Shown: in pieces, positions 15,064 through 22,714 of the stretch
How the letters are laid out: each line of letters opens with the position of its first letter
How positions within the stretch are numbered: the stretch's first letter is position 1
NCBI GenBank assembly: GCA_035295985.1
Contig: DATHBT010000231.1
Location: 1 to 36,791, forward strand
DNA length: 36,791 nt
Direction: 5' to 3'
DNA from: JAIVGV01 sp035295985
GTDB lineage: Bacteria; Acidobacteriota; Blastocatellia; Pyrinomonadales; Pyrinomonadaceae
Made by a program: the position numbers and the translations under genes
The notes under the pieces: model-generated
Databases searched by the model: none
What the model was told of the DNA's origin: nothing
The model's input: the letters and a program-made list of their open reading frames with translations, nothing else

Positions 15064-16785
15064 TTACTCAGTGCTCCCGTGAAACCATTGGTCAAGGCCA
15101 TCCTGATTCGCAACAGGTGGTTCCCACTCATGCCCATTCTCTTTACACTCGTGCCCAATAGTGGGCGCGAGGGCACAAGTATCTAAATCATTGTCATAAA
15201 TGGTTTTGTTGCTTCCATTTACGCATTCGTGCCCGTCATTATCTTTATGGGCATGAGTAGGGTCTTGGTGGGCATGAGTGCGGGGCAAGCTCCAAAAGGT
15301 TTTGGTATCTTTCCCGAATCCTTCGCGCCGCCAAACGACACCGAGTTTTTCGCGCGCCGTGCGAAGTTGCTTCCTCGTAATACCGAGTTCGCTGGCTTGG
15401 TCAATCAAATCCCCGGCTTCATGTTCACCATCTTGCAGGGCCTCTTTCAAGAAGTCGGCGGCCTCTGATTGTTCGCTACGCGCACTGTCATCTAGAACGT
15501 TCGCCAAAATTCGGGAAGCCGTTAGTTGACTCGTCCCTGTCCAGAGAAACTTTGCGCCGTCGGCTGTCCCCTCAATCGTGAAGCCGATGGCATCACCCAA
15601 CGGGGCGAGGTTGCTCTTCGTATGAACAATGGCGCGTTCGCGCTCATTGTCGGGATTCTTTCCAACGAGCAAGACGGAGCGAACAGCCGCCCGCCAGTCG
15701 ATTGAGCCGAGTCCGGCATTTCTCGGATCACCATAACCTTTCGCTTTCCCTATGTGACGGACGGGTAAGATAGCGCAACCGAACTTAGCAGCGATGCCAG
15801 CCAGTCGTGATGACAGGGCGCGACTCTGGTTGGCAGAATTTATATCTATCCGGGCGGGCGTGTAGGCGAAGAGCGGATCAATCGTGACGAGCACAGGGCT
15901 AATCTCTGCGATGTAGCCCTCAAGCCGTAGCAAGCCTTTCTCGTCGAACGTTAGCGGCTCGTTGACAGCGAAGATTCGTTTTGTATCCGCGCCGCAGGCA
16001 ACGAGGCGCGGCTTAATCGTGTCGGCGAGTCCGTCCTCGGCGGACAGCATCAACACAGGTCTGGCTTCAAACGGCTCGAAGTTTGGCGGGAGACCTTTTC
16101 CCGTCGAGACCGCCGAGGCGAAGATGCAAGTCAACCACGATTTCCCAAGCCCTTCTTCGCCTTCGAGAAACGTCAGCTTGCCTTTCGGGATGTAGGGATG
16201 CCAAAGCCAACTGACCGTCGTTGCCTCAATGTCAGCCAGACACGCCACGCGGAGGGCCAGTGTCCCAAACTTCGCGCGCTGTTTGACACTCTCAATCTGT
16301 GCGCCGATTTCCGCTATGATTTCTTCAAGCGGTTCATTGTCGCGCCGTAGCCGCTCATCGGTTCGCGCCACGAGTTGCAGGGCCTGACGGAGCGCGGTCT
16401 TTTGGCGAAGCGTTGAGATATAGCCCTTAAGGGCTTTAGGGGTCGTGAGCGGGAGGCCATAAGTAAAGTTTGAGATGTCGGCGAAGATGCCTTCGTGAGC
16501 GAAGCCCTTCCGTCGTATTTCTTCGATAAGCGCGACGGGATTTATTTCCGCCGCCGCGTCCCGTTCGTATAAGGCCTTCATCGCGGCGAAGGCATGACGA
16601 TGAGTCGCTGAGTAAAAATCTTCGGGGGTCAGTTCTGCCATGATGATCGCCACCAAGCTGTCGTCCAATAACACGGCGCCCAGCACTGCGCGCTCGGTTT
16701 CTTTAGAGTGCGGCGGTGATGCGTAATTTTCTGTATCCAGACGGGCATCCGTCGCTTTATAATTCGACACAATCTCCACCTCCAT
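15064..16785 (-). CDS. DnaB-N/RepA-like replicative helicase
   Basis: Residues ~25-115 resemble the DnaB N-terminal domain (ERAVLGAVLLDDSLVAIIM, TPEDFYSATHRHAFAAM). From ~195 a RecA-type ATPase of the RepA/AAA_25 group follows, with Walker A LEGEEGLGKSWLT (~207-219), Walker B VLVTIDPLF (~298-306) and the PVRHIGKAKG segment. The C-terminal ~150 residues include a winged-helix-like part (DLIDQASELGITRKQLRTA) and a polar tail. Proteins of this design unwind or load at a replication origin of plasmids, phages and satellites, so the element may replicate after excision. The start ATG has only a weak ribosome site, and a 10-bp GC hairpin lies about 15 bp upstream. Co-oriented with the excisionase-like gene. 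Confidence 0.85.
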   Translation of the reverse strand: MEVEIVSNYKATDARLDTENYASPPHSKETERAVLGAVLLDDSLVAIIMAELTPEDFYSATHRHAFAAMKALYERDAAAEINPVALIEEIRRKGFAHEGIFADISNFTYGLPLTTPKALKGYISTLRQKTALRQALQLVARTDERLRRDNEPLEEIIAEIGAQIESVKQRAKFGTLALRVACLADIEATTVSWLWHPYIPKGKLTFLEGEEGLGKSWLTCIFASAVSTGKGLPPNFEPFEARPVLMLSAEDGLADTIKPRLVACGADTKRIFAVNEPLTFDEKGLLRLEGYIAEISPVLVTIDPLFAYTPARIDINSANQSRALSSRLAGIAAKFGCAILPVRHIGKAKGYGDPRNAGLGSIDWRAAVRSVLLVGKNPDNERERAIVHTKSNLAPLGDAIGFTIEGTADGAKFLWTGTSQLTASRILANVLDDSARSEQSEAADFLKEALQDGEHEAGDLIDQASELGITRKQLRTAREKLGVVWRREGFGKDTKTFWSLPRTHAHQDPTHAHKDNDGHECVNGSNKTIYDNDLDTCALAPTIGHECKENGHEWEPPVANQDGLDQWFHGSTE

Positions 16786-16800
16786 GATGGTGTCCCAACT

Positions 16801-16829
16801 CGGCGGCGACCTCGGTCAAGGTCGTCGCC
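16801..16829 (-). other. Hairpin upstream of the helicase gene
   Basis: GGCGACGACC and GGTCGCCGCC (minus strand) can form a 10-bp stem with one G-T pair and an 8-nt loop. It lies just before the helicase start and has no T-tract. It may affect translation of the helicase gene. Confidence 0.35.
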
Positions 16830-16857
16830 GTTTCTTTCGCAGCACTCTCCGCACTCC

Positions 16858-17127
16858 CTACGCCGCAGCCTCACTCATGTAATCTTTTTGGGCGAGGAAC
16901 GCACGCAGATCATCATCCATGACGAGGACGCGACGCCCCACGCGCTTGGCGGGGAGTTCACCCGTGTGTATTTTGAGCCTGATGAATGGTTGACTAAGGC
17001 CGGTGGCCTCCTCAATGGCGGCCACGCTCCACGCGAGACGTTGTTGCTGAGCCTTCTCTATCGCTTGCCCTATCGCCTGCGACACGATTCCGCGACGGAC
17101 GGGCGATGATTTTTTTCCTTGCCTCAT
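16858..17127 (-). CDS. Excisionase-like HTH protein (89 aa)
   Basis: The central part WSVAAIEEATGLSQPFIRLK, followed by GELPAKRVGRRVLVMDDDLR, is the MerR-like helix-turn-helix of the excisionase/AlpA group (HTH_17). A basic N-terminus precedes it. The ATG has AAAAGGAG 9 nt upstream. Such proteins bend DNA at att sites to favour excision or activate island genes. It is the first gene of the leftward helicase operon and is divergent from the CGNR-like gene, with shared operator-like repeats between them. Confidence 0.85.
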   Translation of the reverse strand: MRQGKKSSPVRRGIVSQAIGQAIEKAQQQRLAWSVAAIEEATGLSQPFIRLKIHTGELPAKRVGRRVLVMDDDLRAFLAQKDYMSEAAA

Positions 17128-17166
17128 TGCTGACTCCTTTTGCTAAAGTCTGTCCCCTTCACATTG

Positions 17167-17270
17167 GTAACACTTCATAATCCTACTTGTGATACTATAA
17201 CACCGGAAGTGACTCGGAATGAGGAGTTTAACCGAAAAGGTCTGAGCAATAGTTTGAGTAGAAGTGTTAC
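17167..17270. promoter_or_regulatory. Widely spaced inverted repeat around the promoter of the CGNR-like gene
   Basis: GTAACACTTC at 17167-17176 and its exact reverse complement GAAGTGTTAC at 17261-17270 lie 94 bp apart. Between them is a possible promoter, TTCATA (17174-17179), 16 bp, TATAAC. The distance is about nine helical turns, which would suit looping by a bound regulator. The second arm ends 19 bp before the preferred start codon. Confidence 0.45.
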
Positions 17271-17289
17271 AAAGAATGAAGGGACAACT

Positions 17290-18036
17290 ATGCTACAAAA
17301 GGAAAAAGGGAAGAGGGTGCGGCTCAGTCCCGTCCCGCCGAAGCTGAAACCGTTTATCGAAATGGTTAATTGGCTGCCCGCGTGGTTTGGTGTGGAGTCG
17401 CACCATGAGCCGCCTTATTTCAAGACGATCACGGCGCGTTCAACGTGGGAGGACAGGCGCTCGGCTCTACTCAAGTCGCTTGATGAGCTAACAGCCGAGT
17501 TCATCACCGCCGAGGCAGAGAGGGTAACGCCTCAGATATTAGCGAGGACTTCCAACGCCCATTGGGGAAAACCCGATCAGGACATTGACGACATCGAGGA
17601 ACGCTTAGCGGAGTTTAAGGAATATATCTTAGGGGGCGTGAGTCTCAGAAAAATTACCAAGCGGCAGATGGCGCACCCTGACTTCAATATAGCGGCGTAT
17701 GAAGAGACACTACGAGAGGTTGAGTTGAGGTATGTGAATTTCTATTACACGCGGGGGCAGTTAAGAACGTTGGTAAGGTTTAAGGAGGACATCGAGACGT
17801 TATCGCTGTATCGCCCCACCAATTTTCGCATAGAGAGAAAAGGGCACGCCCGTTACTTACGGGTTGGGATTGAGCCTGACAAGTTGATAGACGCCCTTGA
17901 TGGAATCGAGTTTGATCGCCTCAGAGAGTGTAGGGTGTGTCGGCGGCTCTTTTGGGCGGGACGAAAGGATCGGAAGTGCTGTGCGCTTCCGCGAACCTGT
18001 GGAAATATATATCGCCAACGGCTCCTCCGCGGTTAG
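17290..18036 (+). CDS. CGNR-like zinc-finger protein (248 aa)
   Basis: The C-terminal ~40 residues (CRVCRRLFWAGRKDRKCC, then CGNIYRQRLL) match the CGNR zinc finger, which ends proteins of the ABATE type thought to be stress-related transcription regulators. The rest (FRIERKGHARYLRVGIEPDK before the finger, mostly helical earlier) is not recognised. A frame from 17140 exists, but the ATG at 17290 has GAAGGGA at good spacing and follows the operator-like repeats, so it is preferred. It is divergent from the excisionase-like gene and probably regulates the element. Convergent with the membrane protein gene that follows. Confidence 0.7.
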   Translation: MLQKEKGKRVRLSPVPPKLKPFIEMVNWLPAWFGVESHHEPPYFKTITARSTWEDRRSALLKSLDELTAEFITAEAERVTPQILARTSNAHWGKPDQDIDDIEERLAEFKEYILGGVSLRKITKRQMAHPDFNIAAYEETLREVELRYVNFYYTRGQLRTLVRFKEDIETLSLYRPTNFRIERKGHARYLRVGIEPDKLIDALDGIEFDRLRECRVCRRLFWAGRKDRKCCALPRTCGNIYRQRLLRG

Positions 18037-18106
18037 CAATAATAAAAATTCAGGGCTCAGGCAAGAAAGGCGTTGGCTGGCTGTATTTTCTGTTCTGGAA
18101 AAGGTC

Positions 18107-18922
18107 TTACCTATCAGCCCAATGTTCATCAGGATAAACCGTAAAGAAGATGAAGTATGCAGGGCCTCCGGGTAAGTCATTTCTCCGAGTAAGAATTTTA
18201 ACGAAACCTGAACCTAAACTTCTCTTCAACGTGTGGCGCTCTAAAGTATCCCGACTGGGTTCAGGGCGCATTGGTAAAAAGTTGTCCGTGCTTTGTAAGT
18301 ATTGCCTCATCTCAGCACTCATCTCTGCGCCCAACGCTTGGCGCGCGAGTTGGGTGCAATATTGGATGAATAACTGTATATCCCGCCTGTGACTTTCAGC
18401 GTGCAGCGAAGTGCCCGAATAATGCAACTCTGCACTTGTTGCCCCTTGCTCCTCGCCGTCAACGCTGTAAGACACCTCATTACATAGAGCGTCGGAGACA
18501 GGGCTGCATGAAAGTTTAATTAGGCGCTCCCCACCCGAACAGGTATAGCCTTCCGAATTTGTATATTTCGTATAACTTCCGAGACTCAACCCGTTGACGC
18601 TTGCGAGAAATTGACAAGCGCGACCTCCATCAAAATATCTGTATGTGGCTCTTTCGGTGGATGTGCCATTTTGGGTTGCTGTGGTGGGCTGAGATGAGTT
18701 TGAAATATGGCCATTAGCATTGGAGTTGGAAGGATTCAGGTACTCGGCGATCCCACCAACCACGCCACACAGCGCGCAGGAGCCAAAGATAATGCCAATG
18801 ATAATGATTGCTGTAAGCTGCGACGACGAAAACCTTCGCTTCCGCGGTTGGCTTCCTTGAGGTGACGGGGAGTTTTGCCGCCCACTGAAATCACTCTGTT
18901 CGTGTGGCGGCATCGCTGACAT
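18107..18922 (-). CDS. Single-pass membrane protein of unknown function (271 aa)
   Basis: A polar N-terminus (Ser/Pro/Gln-rich, ~35 residues) precedes one transmembrane helix (LTAIIIIGIIFGSCALCGVV) and a ~200-residue domain with several Cys that would lie outside the cytoplasm, so disulphides are possible. A frame from 18946 is possible, but the ATG at 18922 has GAAGGGGG about 8 nt upstream and is preferred. I do not recognise the soluble domain. It lies between the CGNR-like gene and an HTH regulator in the right part of the element; a surface or superinfection-exclusion type role is only a guess. Confidence 0.65.
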   Translation of the reverse strand: MSAMPPHEQSDFSGRQNSPSPQGSQPRKRRFSSSQLTAIIIIGIIFGSCALCGVVGGIAEYLNPSNSNANGHISNSSQPTTATQNGTSTERATYRYFDGGRACQFLASVNGLSLGSYTKYTNSEGYTCSGGERLIKLSCSPVSDALCNEVSYSVDGEEQGATSAELHYSGTSLHAESHRRDIQLFIQYCTQLARQALGAEMSAEMRQYLQSTDNFLPMRPEPSRDTLERHTLKRSLGSGFVKILTRRNDLPGGPAYFIFFTVYPDEHWADR

Positions 18923-19077
18923 TTGGCTACCCCCTTCAGACTCCATCTGCTATTCTGCTTGCCTTGCTTTAGTTGACGATAGATGCGTGAAGCGGCGTTA
19001 CGTCTCGAATGATGTTTGCCGCTGAACAGTCCAAAGAGAATGGACTTTCGGCGGTAGCGCATTACGAGACGATATTA

Positions 19078-19091
19078 GACGTATTTACGTC
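19078..19091. promoter_or_regulatory. Palindrome upstream of the right-end HTH gene
   Basis: GACGTATTTACGTC is a 14-bp palindrome (6-bp arms, 2-bp centre) 49 bp before the start of the HTH gene. It is a likely operator, perhaps for autoregulation. Confidence 0.4.
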
Positions 19092-19139
19092 CAACAGCAA
19101 GATGCTTCGGCTCAATGTCGCATCAGGAGGACAATCCTG

Positions 19140-19415
19140 ATGGGACGGGTTCCACGACCGAAGCCGGCGCGTCTTGGTGAAAAGCTTCTACAAGTTCGTA
19201 CCGCTCTCGGACTATCGCAAAACGGGATGCTAAGGTTATTGGAGCTTGATGAGAGTCTTTTCCGAAGTGCTATTTCAGGTTATGAGCTTGGAACGAGAGA
19301 GCCACCCTTGCCGGTCCTGTTGAAGTATGCGCGGATAGCGGGAGTGTGCTTGGATGCTCTTGTTGATGATGGATTAGACCTGCCCGCAAAATTACCGAGC
19401 AAGCCGAAGCATTAA
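19140..19415 (+). CDS. Xre-type HTH regulator (91 aa)
   Basis: A typical Cro/CI-fold HTH protein: LGEKLLQVRTALGLSQNGML, a divergent recognition region, then SGYELGTREPPLPVLLKYAR and IAGVCLDALVDD. The ATG has AGGAGG 9 nt upstream, and the ribosome site sits in a small CAGGA/TCCTG inverted repeat that could hide it. It is the last gene before the right end of the element and the closest to attR. It may control the element or be a stabilisation gene. Confidence 0.85.
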   Translation: MGRVPRPKPARLGEKLLQVRTALGLSQNGMLRLLELDESLFRSAISGYELGTREPPLPVLLKYARIAGVCLDALVDDGLDLPAKLPSKPKH

Positions 19416-19442
19416 AGGGCCTTACCGACCTTTACCATGTGT

Positions 19443-19461
19443 CACTGTGGTAAAATTTGTG
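19443..19461 (+). repeat. Putative integrase arm-type site, right end
   Basis: CACTGTGGTAAAATTTGTG matches the left-end copy at 5116-5134 at 18 of 19 positions. TTTACCA just before it forms an inverted repeat with TGGTAAA, and another GTGGTAAA follows directly. The clustering of this word suggests several protein binding sites. Confidence 0.5.
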
Positions 19462-19571
19462 GTAAATACTCGCTACTTTGGAGTGATACTGAGTCACGGG
19501 CGAAAAGTTAAGTCCCTCTCAATACACTCACTTAACACTCAGTATAACTCGGTGACTTTGGGTTCCTGATT

Positions 19572-19614
19572 TCTGCAAAACCTTTATTCGTCGGTTCGAT
19601 TCCGACCGCCGCCT
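19572..19614. repeat. attR core (43-bp direct repeat copy 2)
   Basis: An exact copy of tRNA-Cys from its anticodon loop to its last base, without the 5' half of the gene. It is the original 3' end of the host tRNA, displaced by insertion of the element. The following sequence (CTCTAG, then a terminator) would be the original downstream flank. Confidence 0.93.
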
Positions 19615-19631
19615 CTCTAGTATCAGCAATT

Positions 19632-19657
19632 TACGGGCAGCCCGCGGGCTGCCCGTA
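19632..19657 (+). terminator. Perfect 26-bp palindrome, probable original tRNA-Cys terminator
   Basis: The sequence around CGGGCAGCCCGCGGGCTGCC is a perfect palindrome with 13-bp arms, just downstream of the displaced tRNA end. It is followed by GTAGTTTGT rather than a clean T-run. Two direct copies of TTGTATCACT (19663-19672 and 19674-19683) come next, spaced 11 bp, and may be arm sites of an older integrase. Confidence 0.6.
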
Positions 19658-19893
19658 GTAGTTTGTATCACTCTTGTATCACTGGTTAGCGTGGACTTGC
19701 GCGGAACAGTGGCAAAAAAACATTTTTGAACGCCCGCACCATGTGCTATGTTTTTTATTGACTTTTAGCGAATGTGCCGCTACAAGTCTCAATCTTAGGC
19801 ATAAGGGTAGGCCACCTAGTGAATAGCAGTCTCGCTACCAGACCTCATGAACCACGCTTAACTACCTTACCTCTAAGGACGATCCCAAAACTC

Positions 19894-20790
19894 ATGTCCA
19901 CAACTCCCTCCCCTAATCCATTAGATCAAAGACTCACAGTGCTTGAAAATGAAGTAAGGAACCTCAATGAGAGGTCACTGCCGTTTGCATGGAAAGCAAT
20001 CCCTGTAATAGCGGGCCTCATTAGTCTTGGTTTTAGCTTTTACGTTTACCAGTATGTTCCAAAAGAAATTGCGACTCAAATCGCGCCTGTAGATAAGCAG
20101 GTCGCTATACTTGGAACGCAAGTTGGTGATGCAGGTAAGTTGGAAGCTATAAACAAAAGGGTGGATGGTTTAGAGACTAGACTTTCTGATATCAGTGGAA
20201 AACTGGACAGGTTTATTGATAGGTTCGTAAATACTAAGCACTTAGGTAGTGCGTTGAAAATTCCTGAAACGCGTGACGCGAACAAGCAAGCGAATGCCTT
20301 GATCGTGGCTAAAGAACTCTTAGGGCGTGCTCAAAGCAAACGTACTCCTTTGAGGGATCAAGAGTTCAAAGAGTTAGCTTTACCCTTGCTGAGTGAGCGT
20401 TTCGAGAATCCTAATGTAGACAGGCTAGCGTGGGATACAGCTAAAGAATACGCCAAGCTCAAAAGTGTTCTGAATAAAAAGCAATTCGGAGAGCCAAGAC
20501 CACCAAAAGGTAATCAGGCAGAGCAGAATTATTTTAAGGGGGGCTTTTACAATTTAGGAGAGAGAGAGGTGTGGAAAGATACTGTTTTTGTTGACTGTCG
20601 CATTGATATTGAAATGGCTCAGGCAAAGCTCATTCTAGAAAACGTCCGCTTTGCTAATTGTGATTTCGCAGCACTTGAGGAAACGAATGCTGGAAAGTCA
20701 CTTTTTGAAGCATTATTTTCGTCTTCTGGGCCGACTGTTACTGCCGCACTCCTAAACAACTCTCCCGGCAGTTCCAAGACAGGATCATAA
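19894..20790 (+). CDS. Membrane-anchored coiled-coil protein of unknown function (298 aa)
   Basis: I do not recognise a family. The order is: a polar N-terminus with a short coiled coil (DQRLTVLENEVRNLNERSLP), one transmembrane helix (AIPVIAGLISLGFSFYVYQY), a second coiled coil (INKRVDGLETRLSDISGKLD), then a soluble domain with pentapeptide-like wording (ILENVRFANCDFAALEETNA). A frame from 19774 is possible; the ATG at 19894 is preferred because the sequence before it is not protein-like, although the AAGGA upstream is 14 nt away. The codons are AT-rich compared with the host, so the gene is foreign. It lies just outside attR and may be left over from an older island in the same tRNA site. 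Confidence 0.65.
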   Translation: MSTTPSPNPLDQRLTVLENEVRNLNERSLPFAWKAIPVIAGLISLGFSFYVYQYVPKEIATQIAPVDKQVAILGTQVGDAGKLEAINKRVDGLETRLSDISGKLDRFIDRFVNTKHLGSALKIPETRDANKQANALIVAKELLGRAQSKRTPLRDQEFKELALPLLSERFENPNVDRLAWDTAKEYAKLKSVLNKKQFGEPRPPKGNQAEQNYFKGGFYNLGEREVWKDTVFVDCRIDIEMAQAKLILENVRFANCDFAALEETNAGKSLFEALFSSSGPTVTAALLNNSPGSSKTGS

Positions 20791-20846
20791 CACCGGTTGA
20801 GGTTGCTGCTTCATCGCCATCTCTAGGCAGCCTTATCCCGACAGGA

Positions 20847-20930
20847 TCAATAACTCACCGCACAGCCGGTGGCGAATGTGTGGCGAAGATCGTAGAAAGG
20901 GAAAGGGCTAACGCCCGCCCGCTTGACTGA
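20847..20930 (-). pseudogene. Relic of a tyrosine integrase (C-terminal motif only)
   Basis: On the minus strand a short frame reads KRAGVSPFPFYDLRHTFAT before a divergent end and a stop. This matches the catalytic block around the second Arg in tyrosine recombinases, and corresponds to ARAKIDPFRLYDLRHTFAT in the intact integrase of this window. The rest of the gene is missing: upstream of it the sequence is host-like and GC-rich. Together with the AT-rich gene beside it, it marks an older integration event. The remainder of 20791-21134 holds no gene that I can support. Confidence 0.7.
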
Positions 20931-21134
20931 CCCCGCCCCGCCGCCGTGACGACGCCGAGCGCGACGACGGCCGCGAAAGCGAGGGCGCCCGCAGCCGCCG
21001 CCTCTGCCTGATCCCGTTCTTCCGCGTACTCCCTCCTTAACTTCCACGGCCGCACTGAGCGGCGGCCTGCTGTGGGTTTAAGGGGTGCCGGCACCAGACC
21101 GCGCACCCTGCGGGACGGGCCGGCCGTCAGGTCA

Positions 21135-22664
21135 CTATTCGTGCTTGTGCTGCTGCTGCCCGGCGGGCCGACCCTGCGGCGCCTCGACGATCCCCTCGCG
21201 CACGCGGCGCATGACCTCGTCGTACATGGCGGGCGGGAGCACACGAACCATCGTCATCATGCCCATGAACGATCCCGTCCAGCCCGGCGGCAGCCCGTAG
21301 GTCTGCGGCTTGGCGACCTCCTTGTCCATGAACATGACCATGTCCTGCGGGTAGCCGGGCACGGTCTTTCGCCGTGCCTCGTCGTTCGGGTCGCTGACCT
21401 GTCCCAGCCGCTCCGTCTGGCCGGGCTGCACCTCCGTGCCTTTCCCCTGACCGGGCGCCGGCTGCTGGCCGTGCCCCTGATGTTGCTGCTGCGACTGCGG
21501 CCCGACCATGTTCGAGACGTTGCGCTCCTGCGTCGTCATCCCCATGCCGCGCCCGAAGCCGGGGCCGAGGTCTTCCGAGAGCGCGTGGCCCTGGCGGACG
21601 ACGCCCATGCCCTCGTCCATCCCCTTGCCCGTCTGCGCCCCGTGGCCCGCGTGGGCCATCGGGCCGACCATCGAGACCATCTGGTTCATCATGTGGTGCG
21701 GCAGGTGGCAGTGGAGCATCCAGTCGCCGGGGAAGACGGCGTCGAACTCGATGTCGCGCGCCTGCGCCACGCCGACGAGGACGGTGTTGTGCGGGAACCA
21801 CGTGGACTCGGGCGCGCGCCCGCCCTCCGTCCCCGTCACGTAGAACTGGTTGCCGTGGATGTGCATCGGGTGGTGATCCATCCCCATGTTGATCATCCGA
21901 ATGCGCACCCGCTCGCCCTGCCGCACGATCATCGGCGTCGAGTGCGGCCCCGAACGGCCGTTGATGGTGAGCCAGTTGAACTCCATCGCGAGCGTGTTCG
22001 GGATCGGGTTGTTGGGGAGGAGCGCCCACTCCTGCAAGACGAGGCCGAAGTCCCTGTCCACCTTCGGCGTGTAGGGCCTCTTCGGGTGGACGATGAAGAA
22101 GCCGATCATGCCCATCATCTCCTGCATCGCCATGTGCGAGTGGTAGAAGAAGGTGCCGTTCTGGTGGACGTTGAACTCGTAGGTGAAAGTCTGCCCCGGC
22201 TCGATCAGGGGCTGGTTGAGGAACGGCACGCCGTCCATCTCCGGCGGGACTTCGAGGCCGTGCCAGTGCATGCTCGTCCCTTCGGGCAGCTTGTTGGTGA
22301 CGTGGATGCGCACGCGGTCGCCCTCGTTGATCTCGATGGTCGGCCCCGGCACGCTCCCGTTGTAGCCCCAGCCGATGATCTTCTTGCCGGGGATGAGTTC
22401 CCACTCGACCACCTCGGGGACGAGGTGGAAGACCTTCACGCCGTTCTCCATCGTCCACGGGAGTCTCGGCACGTCCGGCACTTCGACAGCGACGTTCCGC
22501 CCGGCGGACGCGGGCGGCCGGTTGTCGGCCTTCGGCGGGGCCTGCGTCTGCGGAGCCGCGTGCCCCTCGTGCTGCGCCCGGACGACTTTCGAGCCTGCCG
22601 CCACCGCGCCCGCGGCCCCGAGGATCGAGGCGCGCCTCAGGAAATTGCGTCTGCTGTTGTCCAT
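21135..22664 (-). CDS. Tat-exported multicopper oxidase
   Basis: A Tat signal (SRRNFLRRASILGAAGAVAA) is followed by cupredoxin domains with the copper ligands of multicopper oxidases: MHWHGLEVPP and FFYHSHMAM in the first part, HHPMHIHGNQF and DWMLHCHLPHHMMNQM in the last, the latter with the type 1 copper His, Cys and axial Met. About 120 residues follow the last copper site and include a Gln/His-rich segment and a conserved-looking GLPPGWTGSFMGMMTMV. The ATG has AGGAG 8 nt upstream. It probably oxidises Cu(I) or another substrate in the periplasm, as in CopA/CueO-type copper tolerance. It is the last gene of an operon with a TolC-like protein and a His-rich protein. Confidence 0.92.
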   Translation of the reverse strand: MDNSRRNFLRRASILGAAGAVAAGSKVVRAQHEGHAAPQTQAPPKADNRPPASAGRNVAVEVPDVPRLPWTMENGVKVFHLVPEVVEWELIPGKKIIGWGYNGSVPGPTIEINEGDRVRIHVTNKLPEGTSMHWHGLEVPPEMDGVPFLNQPLIEPGQTFTYEFNVHQNGTFFYHSHMAMQEMMGMIGFFIVHPKRPYTPKVDRDFGLVLQEWALLPNNPIPNTLAMEFNWLTINGRSGPHSTPMIVRQGERVRIRMINMGMDHHPMHIHGNQFYVTGTEGGRAPESTWFPHNTVLVGVAQARDIEFDAVFPGDWMLHCHLPHHMMNQMVSMVGPMAHAGHGAQTGKGMDEGMGVVRQGHALSEDLGPGFGRGMGMTTQERNVSNMVGPQSQQQHQGHGQQPAPGQGKGTEVQPGQTERLGQVSDPNDEARRKTVPGYPQDMVMFMDKEVAKPQTYGLPPGWTGSFMGMMTMVRVLPPAMYDEVMRRVREGIVEAPQGRPAGQQQHKHE

Positions 22665-22714
22665 CTCTTAACTCCTGTCTTTGTAAAAAAACCTTTCGTC
22701 ATGCCGGCGGAGCG

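Noticed and set aside
15064..16785. A primase-polymerase
   Set aside because: The N-terminal part is DnaB-N-like and the core is a RecA-type ATPase; no primase catalytic motif is seen.
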